In this document: piece after piece, positions 35,458 through 44,228 of the stretch
Numbering within the stretch: the first letter of the stretch is position 1
Layout of the letters: each line of letters opens with the position of its first letter
Notes under the pieces: model-generated
Seen by the model: only the letters and a program-made list of their open reading frames with translations
Databases searched by the model: none
What the model was told of the DNA's origin: nothing
Assembly: GCA_009937255.1 (NCBI GenBank)
Contig: JAACCT010000015.1
Coordinates: forward strand, 55,431 to 119,430
From: Dehalococcoidales bacterium
GTDB lineage: Bacteria > Chloroflexota > Dehalococcoidia > Lucifugimonadales > Lucifugimonadaceae
DNA length: 64,000 bases
Direction: 5' to 3'
Translations under genes and position numbers: made by a program

Positions 35458-36332
35458 TGAAATATGCATTTTATCCAGGTTGTGTAGCTAGAGGAGGAAC
35501 TCCAGAACTTTTATCATCTTCAATGGCTGTATTGAAGGAATTAGATATTGAGGTTGAGGAATTAACTAAAGCTGGTTGTACTGGCGCTGGAGTTTTACAA
35601 GAAAAAAATCCATTGCTAGGAGATACTATAAATGTTAGAACTTTGGCTATGGCTGAAGAAAAAAACTTATCAATTATGACCTTATGCTCTACATGCCAAG
35701 GAGTGCTTAGCCAAGCAAATCATAAAGTAAAAAAAGATAGTAAATATTTGGCAAAAATAAATGACTTATTAAAAGAAGAAGGCTATGAATATAAAGGTAC
35801 TACAGAAGTAAAACATCTTCTGTGGATACTTGTTGAAGATTATGGTTTAGATAAACTTGAATCTCACTTTACAACAAAATTATCTAATTTAAAATTTGCC
35901 CCTTTCTATGGATGTTATATGGTAAGACCATCAGAGGCATTAGGATTTGATGAAAAGCCAGAGAGAAAAATGTACTTAGAAAAAGTAATTGAATCTGTTG
36001 GAGCTGAAGCTATAGAATTTCCAGGAAAATTTTCATGTTGTGGATTTCCTGTACTATTTATTAATCAAAAAAATTCCTTAAAAATGGTATCTAATAATAC
36101 AGGTTCGGCCAAAGATCTAGGCGCTGATGCTATGGTCACTCCTTGCCCTTTATGTCATCTTAATTTAGATGGGTATCAAGGAAAAGCTAGAAGTAATAAT
36201 AGAGGTGATAAAGCGGATCTACCCATTATACATATGCCACAAATGATAGCGCTTGCAATGGGATTAGAAAAGAAAGATATAGGCCTTGGAAGACATATTG
36301 TTTCAGCCAAAGAAGTAGTTAATAAAATTTAA
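35457..36332 (+). CDS. sdhE: SdhE/HdrB-like CCG-domain protein, quinone-side subunit of type E succinate dehydrogenase
   Basis: 291 residues, related to heterodisulfide reductase subunit B. CCG-type Cys clusters: TLCSTCQGVL and, in the second domain, FYGCYMVRPSE, FSCCGFPV and TPCPLCHLNLDGY. The first domain's CCG is degenerate (AGCTGAG). Soluble. In Sulfolobales and Campylobacter (SdhABE/MfrABE), this protein replaces the heme-bearing membrane anchors SdhC/D. No sdhC, sdhD or sdhF lies here. It ends the long plus-strand run. Confidence 0.85.
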   Translation: MKYAFYPGCVARGGTPELLSSSMAVLKELDIEVEELTKAGCTGAGVLQEKNPLLGDTINVRTLAMAEEKNLSIMTLCSTCQGVLSQANHKVKKDSKYLAKINDLLKEEGYEYKGTTEVKHLLWILVEDYGLDKLESHFTTKLSNLKFAPFYGCYMVRPSEALGFDEKPERKMYLEKVIESVGAEAIEFPGKFSCCGFPVLFINQKNSLKMVSNNTGSAKDLGADAMVTPCPLCHLNLDGYQGKARSNNRGDKADLPIIHMPQMIALAMGLEKKDIGLGRHIVSAKEVVNKI

Positions 36333-36336
36333 GTAC

Positions 36337-37269
36337 TTATGAATTTTTACTCATAATTTCAAGTAATTCTTTTACTGAATCTACAGAGTTTGATAATGCT
36401 TTATGTTCTTCAGGATTTAGTTCAACTTCAATAATTTCTTCAACACCATTAGCCCCTAATTTTATAGGAACTCCTGCATATACATTATTAAATCCATATT
36501 CACCATTTAATAAAACAGCACATGGTAAAATTTGTTTTTTATCAAGTAAAATAGCTTCTACCATTTGAACTATTGCTGCACTTGGAGCATAAAAAGCAGA
36601 CCCCGTTTTTAATAAAGCAACTATTTCAGCACCACCATCTCTAGTTCTTTGAACTATTGTTGCTAATTTACTTTTCTCAATCATTTTTTCTACAGGAACT
36701 CCACCTACATTTGTTGCTCCAATAACAGGAACCATAGTATCACCATGACCACCAAGAACATATGCATTGACACTTTCAACAGATACATTTAATTCTTCGG
36801 CAATAAATGTGCTAAATCTTGCTGTATCTAAAATACCTGCCATCCCAATTACTTTTTTAGAGTCTAAATTACTTATTTTATACGCGTGTTGAACCATTGC
36901 ATCAAGTGGATTTGAAACAACAATAATTATTGCATTTGGTGAATGCTTTACAACTTCTTTAGTAACACTACCAACAATTTTCATATTAGTTAATAGTAGA
37001 TCATCTCTACTCATACCAGGCTTTCTAGCAATACCTGCAGTGATAACAACAACATCAGAGTTTGCTGTTTCATCATAAGTATTTGAACCAGTAATTTTAC
37101 TATCAGTTCCTAATACAGGTCCTGATTCTAAAATATCTAAAGATTTACCTTGTGGCATATCCTCAACAACATCAACAAGTACTACATCAGCATATTTTTT
37201 TTCAAATATTCTTTGAGCTGTAGTTGCTCCAACATTTCCGGCTCCTATTACTGATACTTTAAATTTCAT
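36337..37269 (-). CDS. mdh: malate dehydrogenase (LDH-like family)
   Basis: 310 residues. Rossmann motif [13 protein letters not shown] at residues 8-20, NAD-selecting [13 protein letters not shown], the malate-specific Arg in [24 protein letters not shown] and the catalytic His in [10 protein letters not shown]. Oxidises malate to oxaloacetate in the TCA cycle. Downstream of the unknown 459-residue gene with a 28-base gap, so the two share a probable transcript from pccB. Confidence 0.95.
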   Translation of the reverse strand: MKFKVSVIGAGNVGATTAQRIFEKKYADVVLVDVVEDMPQGKSLDILESGPVLGTDSKITGSNTYDETANSDVVVITAGIARKPGMSRDDLLLTNMKIVGSVTKEVVKHSPNAIIIVVSNPLDAMVQHAYKISNLDSKKVIGMAGILDTARFSTFIAEELNVSVESVNAYVLGGHGDTMVPVIGATNVGGVPVEKMIEKSKLATIVQRTRDGGAEIVALLKTGSAFYAPSAAIVQMVEAILLDKKQILPCAVLLNGEYGFNNVYAGVPIKLGANGVEEIIEVELNPEEHKALSNSVDSVKELLEIMSKNS

Positions 37270-37297
37270 CTTTTATCCTCCAATATTGCTATATTAT

Positions 37298-38677
37298 TTA
37301 TGAACCCCATGGATCAATTGCATTTTTTAAAGCTTTATATCCATCTAAAAATCCTGGTCTATTATCTCCATAAACTTTATCGAAAGTTTCAAGAGATTTA
37401 TCAAGCCATTTATGTAGTTCATTATTGTCAGGATTTGCATCAATATATGCATCTCTTATTAAAACAAAATGAATTCGAGGATCATAAGGTTGTTTTGAGC
37501 CTCCAACCCATTCATCTCCATCTAAAAGCCTTAGTAACATAGCGTCAGCTGATCCTAACGTTTGTTCATGAATTGGAGGACCATCCATTCTATGCATAAC
37601 AGATGTCATATCTCGCCCATTTCCAGTAGTATAGCCCATATCTGACCATACTTCTCTCATATCTATATCTTTGCCTATATGTTTAGCTACTTTATCTCCA
37701 AAAGCTCTAAGAGGATCAGAAATATCAGCAAGAAGGTCAGTTAATCTATCTCCATCAAGATCTGTTGATAAAACAATAGTATTTTGTTTTTCTATTAAAT
37801 CCCAGATTAGTAATCCATAGTTTGTATCAGCAATATGCTGCTCTATCCTACCTGACCAATTTTCCATACCGTCTTTAAAATTACTTGGTAATAATTTTAT
37901 TATTTTATCTATTCTTTCTTTATGCTCTTCATAAGGATCAACAGCATATTTTCTACCTACTTCAAATTTAGTATCTTTAAGTAACCAAGAATGAAGACCT
38001 GCATTAATACCATCTTCCATTGCTTGAGTTGGTTTTGTCGCTACTCTTCCAATAGATCCTGAGTCATTTACTAGTTTAAGAAATAATCTATTGGCATAAG
38101 CCATTTGTATGCCTGGTGTATTCATTTCAGAATGAACAATTCCTTCATCATTTACTCCAAATTTTGATTTATTTTGTGAGTAAGGAAGGCAGGGCATACT
38201 TCTAACAACTGTTATTGGACCATAAGGTCTAACATTACAAAAAACTCCTGCTTGAGTTCTTAGAGGAGCATTTCCTGATTTACCCATAACTACTACTCTA
38301 TTACCATTTCCATCATTAACATAAGCATCACCTGCAGTAGACCATTTTATAGATGTACAAGGCATATTTCCAAACCAAGCTAAAGATTCTAAACTTGTAT
38401 CATGTCTGTATTGAGACCACATTGGAACTGCATAAAAAGGAAGTCCTAAAATATCAATTGCTGCTATAGTTCCAAGAAGTGCATAAGCATCAGTGAGGGA
38501 ATGAGCAACAGGATTGATTTTTCCATCATGATTACCTCCTTGCCAAACTATGGCTTCAGGATAACCATCAGGTTTTATTTCAGACTCTATAAAAACATTA
38601 GATAATTCGGAAAATAGATCTCCATTAGCTTCAGTTTTTGCAATTCTTAATAAATCAATCATTTCATTTTTGCTCAT
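37298..38677 (-). CDS. unrecognised conserved-looking 459-residue soluble protein between pccB and mdh
   Basis: Not matched to any family I know. No signal peptide, no transmembrane helix, no Cys-rich cluster and no P-loop. Distinct segments include IVWQGGNHDGKINPVAHSLTD near residue 43, FCNVRPYGPITVVRSMPCLPY around 147, NTNYGLLIWDLIEKQ-like region near 284, and VMHRMDGPPIHEQTLGSADA near 370, where conserved polar residues (His, Asp, Glu) could form an active site. The start ATG at 38677 lies 19 bases downstream of the carboxyltransferase stop. Context suggests propionyl-/methylmalonyl-CoA or C4-acid metabolism, but no function is claimed. Confidence 0.7.
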   Translation of the reverse strand: MSKNEMIDLLRIAKTEANGDLFSELSNVFIESEIKPDGYPEAIVWQGGNHDGKINPVAHSLTDAYALLGTIAAIDILGLPFYAVPMWSQYRHDTSLESLAWFGNMPCTSIKWSTAGDAYVNDGNGNRVVVMGKSGNAPLRTQAGVFCNVRPYGPITVVRSMPCLPYSQNKSKFGVNDEGIVHSEMNTPGIQMAYANRLFLKLVNDSGSIGRVATKPTQAMEDGINAGLHSWLLKDTKFEVGRKYAVDPYEEHKERIDKIIKLLPSNFKDGMENWSGRIEQHIADTNYGLLIWDLIEKQNTIVLSTDLDGDRLTDLLADISDPLRAFGDKVAKHIGKDIDMREVWSDMGYTTGNGRDMTSVMHRMDGPPIHEQTLGSADAMLLRLLDGDEWVGGSKQPYDPRIHFVLIRDAYIDANPDNNELHKWLDKSLETFDKVYGDNRPGFLDGYKALKNAIDPWGS

Positions 38678-38696
38678 ATATTTTTTCTCCTTATAC

Positions 38697-40256
38697 TTAT
38701 AGAGGTATATTACCGTGTTTCTTTGGTGGGTTTTCAGAATGTTTTTTTGTAAATATATCTAGTGCATTTGCTATTTTTTTTCTTGTATCTCCAGGATCAA
38801 TAACATCATCTATATAACCTCTAGAAGCAGCTATATAAGGGGTAGAAAACTTTTCTTTATATTCTGAAATAAGTTTTTCTCTTGTAGATTCAGGATCATC
38901 AGATTCGGATATTTCTTTTCTTGATATTACATTCACTGCACCTTCAGGACCCATTACAGCAATTTCAGCTGTGGGCCAAGCTAAATTTAAGTCTGATCTT
39001 AATTCTTTAGCATTCATTACAATGTATGCTCCACCATAAGCTTTTCTTAAAATCACAGATATTTTTGGTACAGTTGCTTCAGCGTACGCATAAATAAGCT
39101 TTGCTCCATGTCTTATAATACCCTGATGTTCTTGATTAACTCCTGGCATAAACCCAGGTACATCAACAAGAGTAATAATAGGTATATTATATGCATCACA
39201 AAATCTTACAAATCTGGCAGCTTTATCAGAAGCATTGATATCAAGCATACCTGCCATATGAGCAGGTTGATTTGCGACTATACCAATACTTTTTCCTCTT
39301 ATCCTTCCAAATCCTACAACAATGTTTTGTGCAAAATTTGAATGTATCTCAAAAAAATCTTCTGAATCTACAATATTATTTATTACATCTAAAACGTTAT
39401 AAGGCTCTGTTGATTTCTCAGGTACTATAGATCTTAATTTTTCAATAGGAGAATCAATTTCTTGGTAATCTTTTACTAAAGAATTTTCTATATTATTTTG
39501 AGGTATAAAATCTAATAGTTTTTTTACAGCATTTATACATTGTGCTTCATCATCAAAAACAAAGTGAGCTACTCCAGATTTTGTAGCATGAGCTATCGAT
39601 CCACCAAGATCTTCATGACTAATTTCTTCACCAGTTACTGATTTAACAACATCTGGTCCTGTTATATACATTTGACCAACTTCTTTAACCATAAAAATAA
39701 AATCTGTGATGGCAGGTGAATAAACGGCACCACCGGCTGAAGGTCCTACTATAATACTAATTTGAGGTATTACTCCTGAATATAATGTGTTTCTAACAAA
39801 AACTTCTCCATAACCCGCAAGAGAATCTACACCCTCTTGAATTCTAGCTCCACCGGAGTCATTAAAACCAATTATTGGTGCTCCATTTTTTGAAGCTAAA
39901 TCCATAACTTTAGCAATTTTTTTACCAGCAACTAAAGAAAGTGATCCACCTAGAACAGTAAAATCTTGTGCGTAGGAAAATGTAGGTCTTCCATTAACTA
40001 ATCCATAAGCAATGACCACTGAATCTCCATCAAACACTTTTTTATCTAAACCTAAATCCTTAGATTGATGTTGGACAAAAGTATCTAATTCTTCAAATTC
40101 TGAATTATCAAAAAATAAAGATAATCTTTCTCTAGCAGTAAGTTTTCCTTTTTTCTTTTGAGATTCAATCCTTTTATCTCCTCCACCTTTAAGGGCAGAA
40201 TCTCTTTGTAGTTTGAGTTCTTCAAGAAGCTTATTATTATTATTATTTTTAGACAA
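38697..40256 (-). CDS. acyl-CoA carboxylase carboxyltransferase subunit (propionyl-/methylmalonyl-CoA type)
   Basis: 519 residues, typical of PccB/methylmalonyl-CoA carboxyltransferase. KKKGKLTARERLSLFFD near residue 32, YAQDFTVLGGSLSLVAGKKI, FNDSGGARIQEG (biotin/acyl-CoA oxyanion region), GPSAGGAVYSPAITDF and LRKAYGGAYIVMNAKEL. It transfers carboxyl between biotin carrier and acyl-CoA. No biotin carboxylase or carrier gene is in view. The divergent gap to folP contains a 17-base perfect inverted repeat. Confidence 0.92.
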   Translation of the reverse strand: MSKNNNNNKLLEELKLQRDSALKGGGDKRIESQKKKGKLTARERLSLFFDNSEFEELDTFVQHQSKDLGLDKKVFDGDSVVIAYGLVNGRPTFSYAQDFTVLGGSLSLVAGKKIAKVMDLASKNGAPIIGFNDSGGARIQEGVDSLAGYGEVFVRNTLYSGVIPQISIIVGPSAGGAVYSPAITDFIFMVKEVGQMYITGPDVVKSVTGEEISHEDLGGSIAHATKSGVAHFVFDDEAQCINAVKKLLDFIPQNNIENSLVKDYQEIDSPIEKLRSIVPEKSTEPYNVLDVINNIVDSEDFFEIHSNFAQNIVVGFGRIRGKSIGIVANQPAHMAGMLDINASDKAARFVRFCDAYNIPIITLVDVPGFMPGVNQEHQGIIRHGAKLIYAYAEATVPKISVILRKAYGGAYIVMNAKELRSDLNLAWPTAEIAVMGPEGAVNVISRKEISESDDPESTREKLISEYKEKFSTPYIAASRGYIDDVIDPGDTRKKIANALDIFTKKHSENPPKKHGNIPL

Positions 40257-40272
40257 TTGTAAACACTACTTT

Positions 40273-40322
40273 TTATATTTCATATTTATATTTTCAGACT
40301 TAATAATAAATATGAAATATAA
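40273..40322. repeat. perfect 17-base inverted repeat in the pccB/folP divergent gap
   Basis: TTATATTTCATATTTAT (40273-40289) and ATAAATATGAAATATAA (40306-40322) are exact reverse complements separated by 16 bases. Located 16 bases upstream of the pccB-like start and 39 upstream of the folP start. It can form a cruciform or an RNA hairpin with a 16-base loop, or serve as paired operator half sites. It is AT-rich, but a 17/17 match with a G/C pair inside each arm is hard to get by chance. Confidence 0.55.
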
Positions 40323-40361
40323 TAATTCATAGAAGAAAATGGCTAAAAAAACGAACATCTT

Positions 40362-41192
40362 ATGAAAAATTTCTCTGTTAATACAGAATCTCTATTAATA
40401 ATGGGAATAATCAATGCAACACCTGACTCTTTTTCTGGTGATGGTATATTTTCCAAAAATAATTATAGTTTAGAAAAAGAATGTGAAAATATGATTAAAA
40501 ATGGTGTAGATATTATTGATGTTGGAGGAGAATCTACGAGGCCTAAAAAAGTTTATAAAAATGTTAAATTTGTATCAGAAGATGAAGAACTTAATAGGGT
40601 TATTCCAATAATTGAAAAAATAAATAAAAACTTTGATGTAGTAATTTCTATTGATTCTAAAAAGTATGAAGTTATAAAAGAATCAATTAAAGCAGGTGCA
40701 AAAATTGTGAATGATATTTCTATGTTGGAAGATGATAGTATTATCAATCATTTAGTAGATAGTAATGTTTATTACGTATTAAATCATTTTAGACAAAAGC
40801 AAAAACATATAGATATTGTGCCAGAAGTCCTTGAAGATTTAGCAGAAAAAATTGAGTTGCTTGTCACTTCTGGTTTTAAAAGAGAAAAAGTTATTTTGGA
40901 TCCCGGTATTGGTTTTGGAAAATCTTTTAAACATTCAAAAGATATTTTGTCTAATCTGGAAATCATGAAAAATTCTTTTAATTTACCAATAATGATTGGT
41001 ACTTCTAGAAAATCTTTTATAGGTGAATATATAGATAAAGATATAGATCAAAGAATTTTTGGAACTGCAGCTACAGTAGCCTTTAGTATCCTAAATGGAG
41101 CAAATGTTCTTAGAGTTCATGATTACTCTGAAATGATGGATGTGGTAAAAATTATAAATATATTAAATAAATCTAAAATAAAAAATGCATAG
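40362..41192 (+). CDS. folP: dihydropteroate synthase
   Basis: 276 residues. Family signatures in order: MGIINATPDSFSGDG, VDIIDVGGESTRP, VVISIDSKKYEV, KIVNDISML, VILDPGIGFGKSFKHS and MIGTSRKSFIGEY. Condenses p-aminobenzoate with hydroxymethyl-dihydropterin diphosphate, using the product of the pabBAC genes at the left of the window. Overlaps folK by 8 bases. Confidence 0.95.
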   Translation: MKNFSVNTESLLIMGIINATPDSFSGDGIFSKNNYSLEKECENMIKNGVDIIDVGGESTRPKKVYKNVKFVSEDEELNRVIPIIEKINKNFDVVISIDSKKYEVIKESIKAGAKIVNDISMLEDDSIINHLVDSNVYYVLNHFRQKQKHIDIVPEVLEDLAEKIELLVTSGFKREKVILDPGIGFGKSFKHSKDILSNLEIMKNSFNLPIMIGTSRKSFIGEYIDKDIDQRIFGTAATVAFSILNGANVLRVHDYSEMMDVVKIINILNKSKIKNA

Positions 41193-41646
41193 TAAATCCT
41201 ATTTATCTATTGGATCAAATTTAGGTGAAAGAAAAAAAAATATAGATCTATGCCTAAAATATTTAAAAAAAATAACTAAAATAAAAAAAATTTCGTCAGT
41301 GATTGAAACTAAACCACATGGAGTTTCAATTAAGCAAAATAATTTTTTAAATTTAGTCTTACTTATTGATTATGCAAATAGTCCTCACAAACTCCTAGAT
41401 GAAATTCATGATATTGAAAAATTAATGGGTAGAAGAAGATCAAATATTATAAATGAACCTAGAGTTATTGATATAGATATAATTACATTTGGAAATATTT
41501 TTATTAAAGATGAAAATCTTGAGATTCCACATCCAAGATATACAGAAAGATTATTTGTTTTATATCCTTTATCAGAAATAGCTCCATCCTTTATTGATCC
41601 TAAAAGTAATAAAACAATAAAAGATTTATTATTAAATGCTCAATAG
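41185..41646 (+). CDS. folK: 2-amino-4-hydroxy-6-hydroxymethyldihydropteridine pyrophosphokinase
   Basis: 153 residues, HPPK. SIGSNLGERKKNID near residue 6, ETKPHGV, GRRRSNIINEPRVIDIDIITFG with the Arg-Asp-Asp set and IPHPRYTERLFVLYPLSEIAP. Makes the pterin diphosphate for FolP. Translationally coupled to folP (8-base overlap) and convergent with the CopD-like gene, tails overlapping by 15 bases. Confidence 0.94.
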   Translation: MHSKSYLSIGSNLGERKKNIDLCLKYLKKITKIKKISSVIETKPHGVSIKQNNFLNLVLLIDYANSPHKLLDEIHDIEKLMGRRRSNIINEPRVIDIDIITFGNIFIKDENLEIPHPRYTERLFVLYPLSEIAPSFIDPKSNKTIKDLLLNAQ

Positions 41647-42021
41647 ACTAGCAATTAAATATATGATCATTGATATAAATAATGATGGATTAATTTTGTT
41701 TGCTTTGGTTTGATGCCTACTATTCCAAGTTAAGAATAATACTAGAAAACTTAACAAAACTTTGGTTAGTAGTAGAATTCCTTGTGATGATGTATATCCA
41801 CCATATGTTAATCTGTCGAATGCAATTATAACTCCAGATAAAAATAAAGTTATACTCGAAACTAATAATATTGAATTGTAGTCATTTATAAAATCTAAAG
41901 ATGTAATTTTTTTATCTTTATATTTTAAAGATTTAATTAAATAAAGTATTGATCCTCCAAGCCAAACACCGGCTGACATGCTGTGAATCCATAAAAAAAA
42001 TAAGTAAAAATATTGATTCAT
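41632..42021 (-). CDS. CopD-like integral membrane protein
   Basis: 129 residues, four predicted helices: LFFLWIHSMSAGVWLGGSILYL (H and GG-motif characteristic of CopD domain), ILLVSSITLFLSGVIIAF, ILLLTKVLLSFLVLFLTW and the last SLFISMIIYLIASLLSI. CopD-type proteins are linked to copper import or heme/oxidase environment. It is 1 base short of abutting the thioredoxin-like lipoprotein upstream, hinting at a joint role in cytochrome oxidase maturation; this is inference. Confidence 0.65.
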   Translation of the reverse strand: MNQYFYLFFLWIHSMSAGVWLGGSILYLIKSLKYKDKKITSLDFINDYNSILLVSSITLFLSGVIIAFDRLTYGGYTSSQGILLLTKVLLSFLVLFLTWNSRHQTKANKINPSLFISMIIYLIASLLSI

Positions 42022-42554
42022 TATTTTATTCCTATTTCAAAAATTTTTTCTGCTACTACATCTTCATCTATAATTCCTATCCATCGTTTTATTTCATTAC
42101 CTTTTTGATCATAAAGTATAGTAGTTGGGAAAACATTTATTTTTAATTGATTCATTATATTTTCATCTTCATCTGCAATAGATTTATAAGAAACTCCTTT
42201 TTTTTCCATCATTAAAAAACCATCTTCTTTTGTGTCTAAACCAAGAGCTTGAATACCCAATACATTTACTGAATCATAATTATTATCTAATCTATTTAAA
42301 ATATCTAATTCATATATGCATGGGGGACATGAAGGGAACCAGAAATTTATCAAAAGAATTTCATCATTATAAGTTTTTATGTCAAAAGATTTATTATCAA
42401 TAGAACTTTTAGGAAAAGATATTTCTTGTAAGTTTAATTTTTTATCGTCTTCTTTCTCTACATCATTTTCATCAGAACAAGCTGATAAACATAATAATAA
42501 AACTAAAATTATACTTACAATTTTTTTATTATTAAAATGATTTAAATTTATCAT
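42021..42554 (-). CDS. TlpA/ResA-like thioredoxin-fold lipoprotein
   Basis: 177 residues. Lipobox LLCLSAC near residue 26. A redoxin domain follows with FWFPSCPPCIYELDIL (CPPC) around residue 72, and VFPTTILYDQKGNEI (cis-Pro loop). Exported, membrane-tethered thiol-disulfide reductant, used in cytochrome c or CuA maturation. Its gene overlaps glyS by 23 bases and the CopD-like gene by one base. Confidence 0.87.
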   Translation of the reverse strand: MINLNHFNNKKIVSIILVLLLCLSACSDENDVEKEDDKKLNLQEISFPKSSIDNKSFDIKTYNDEILLINFWFPSCPPCIYELDILNRLDNNYDSVNVLGIQALGLDTKEDGFLMMEKKGVSYKSIADEDENIMNQLKINVFPTTILYDQKGNEIKRWIGIIDEDVVAEKIFEIGIK

Positions 42555-43980
42555 TAATGGCTTCTATTAATTTATCTGAACTTACTCTAATTTGTTCCAT
42601 TGAATCTCTATCTCTAATAGTTACAGAGTTATCTTCTTCAACGCTTTCAAAGTCTATTGTAACGCAAAGAGGAGTACCGATTTCGTCTTGTCTTCTATAT
42701 CTTTTTCCTATTGATTGAGTATCATCATATTGTGTTGTAAATAATCCTTTTAAATCATCAAATATTTTTTTACTATATTCTGTTAGACTATCTTTTCTTG
42801 ATAAAGGTAATACAGCTATCTTTATAGGTGCAACATCTGGGTGTAATTTTAATAAAGTTCTTGTTTCTTTTTCTGTTTCCTCTTCACAATATGCATCACA
42901 TAAAAATGCTAAAACACTTCTATCTGCTCCCATGGCTGGCTCAATCACGAACGGTGTATATCTATTATTATTTTCTTGATCAAAATAAGATAAATCTTTA
43001 CCAGAAAATTTAGAATGAGCTTTTAAATCAAAATCAGTTCTATTTGATATAGTTTCTAATTCACCCCAGCTCCAGGGGAATAAATATTCAATATCTGAGC
43101 TTGCTTTTGAGTAATGAGGTAACTCTTCATTCTCATGCTTTCTTATCATTAAATTTTCTTCTCTTAAACCATATTTTTTGAACCAATCTAGAGAAAAATC
43201 AATCCAATATTTATGCCATTTTTCATCTTCACTTGGATTACAAAAAAATTCCATTTCCATCTGTTCAAATTCTCTTGTTCTGAATGTAAAGTTTCCAGGA
43301 GTAATTTCGTTTCTAAAAGATTTTCCCTGTTGAGCTATTCCAAATGGTATTTTTTTTCTAGATGAATTTAATACATTTAGAAAATTCACAAACATTGCTT
43401 GGGCAGTTTCTGGTCTTAGGTATACAGTAGATGAAGAATCTTCAGCTGGTCCTATAAAAGTTTTAAACATTAAGTTAAAATTTCTTGGTTCTGATAATAT
43501 TCCACCTTCAGGAGAAGGATTTTCTTTATTATTAGATTCGGCTAATGGAGTAATAGAAATAATTTTATCTTTTACTAAGTTTTTTACTTCATCTTTGTCA
43601 GAAGCCTCTATTGTAATTAATTTATTTTCTTTTTTTATTTGTATCTCTAGTATAAAAATGTGATCTTCTCTATATCTTTTACCAGTAGCAGAACATTCAA
43701 CTAATGGATCAGAAAATGAATCTAGATGTCCTGATGCTTTCCAAACATCTGGATGCATTAATATTGATGCATCAATACCAAAAATATCATCTCTCTCTGT
43801 GACAAAAGACTTCCACCAAAGATTTTTAACATTTCTCTTTATTTCTACACCTATAGGGCCATAATCCCATACTGAAGAAAGTCCTCCATAAATTTCGCTT
43901 GAGGGGAATATTATTCCTCTTCTTTTAGCTAAAGAGACAAGTTTTTCTAATTCTTTTAATTGGTAACTATTTTTACTCAA
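42532..43980 (-). CDS. glyS: glycyl-tRNA synthetase (dimeric, eukaryote-like type)
   Basis: 482 residues. The alpha2 family: GIIFPSSEIYGGLSSVWDYGPIGVEIKRNV at the N terminus, RPETAQAMFVNF, FRNEITPGNFTFRTREFEQMEMEFF (motif 2), MGADRSVLAFL (motif 3) and a C-terminal anticodon domain. An insertion of about 50 residues (HIFILEIQIKKENK...) replaces the short region near residue 140 between motifs. Charges tRNA-Gly. No Shine-Dalgarno stronger than AGGAG in the upstream reverse strand was noted. Confidence 0.94.
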   Translation of the reverse strand: MSKNSYQLKELEKLVSLAKRRGIIFPSSEIYGGLSSVWDYGPIGVEIKRNVKNLWWKSFVTERDDIFGIDASILMHPDVWKASGHLDSFSDPLVECSATGKRYREDHIFILEIQIKKENKLITIEASDKDEVKNLVKDKIISITPLAESNNKENPSPEGGILSEPRNFNLMFKTFIGPAEDSSSTVYLRPETAQAMFVNFLNVLNSSRKKIPFGIAQQGKSFRNEITPGNFTFRTREFEQMEMEFFCNPSEDEKWHKYWIDFSLDWFKKYGLREENLMIRKHENEELPHYSKASSDIEYLFPWSWGELETISNRTDFDLKAHSKFSGKDLSYFDQENNNRYTPFVIEPAMGADRSVLAFLCDAYCEEETEKETRTLLKLHPDVAPIKIAVLPLSRKDSLTEYSKKIFDDLKGLFTTQYDDTQSIGKRYRRQDEIGTPLCVTIDFESVEEDNSVTIRDRDSMEQIRVSSDKLIEAINDKFKSF

Positions 43981-44165
43981 TCATAACTCCTGATATTTAT
44001 TCTTTAAGGGTAACTTAATTGTTAATATTTTGGACCTAATCATTTACTTCAAAAATCATTACATATTAAAAAAGGTTTAATTCCAAATCTTTCTAAAAGT
44101 AGACTAAAAATACAGGTAGTTATTTATGTTCACTAATTAAAACCAAGTAAATAAAATAAAATAAT

Positions 44166-44194
44166 TTGATATTAATCTTTACTGTGCTTATACT
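44166..44194 (+). promoter_or_regulatory. sigma-70 type promoter for the SDR-GMC-glutamate cyclase operon
   Basis: TTGATA (44166-44171) and TATACT (44189-44194) are separated by exactly 17 bases, each matching consensus at five of six positions. Transcription would start near 44201, giving a leader of about 28 bases with an AGGGG element before the ATG at 44229. The rest of the gap 43981-44165 showed nothing I can name. Confidence 0.6.
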
Positions 44195-44228
44195 TCTAAT
44201 AAATAAATTTCACTTATAGGGGTAATAA

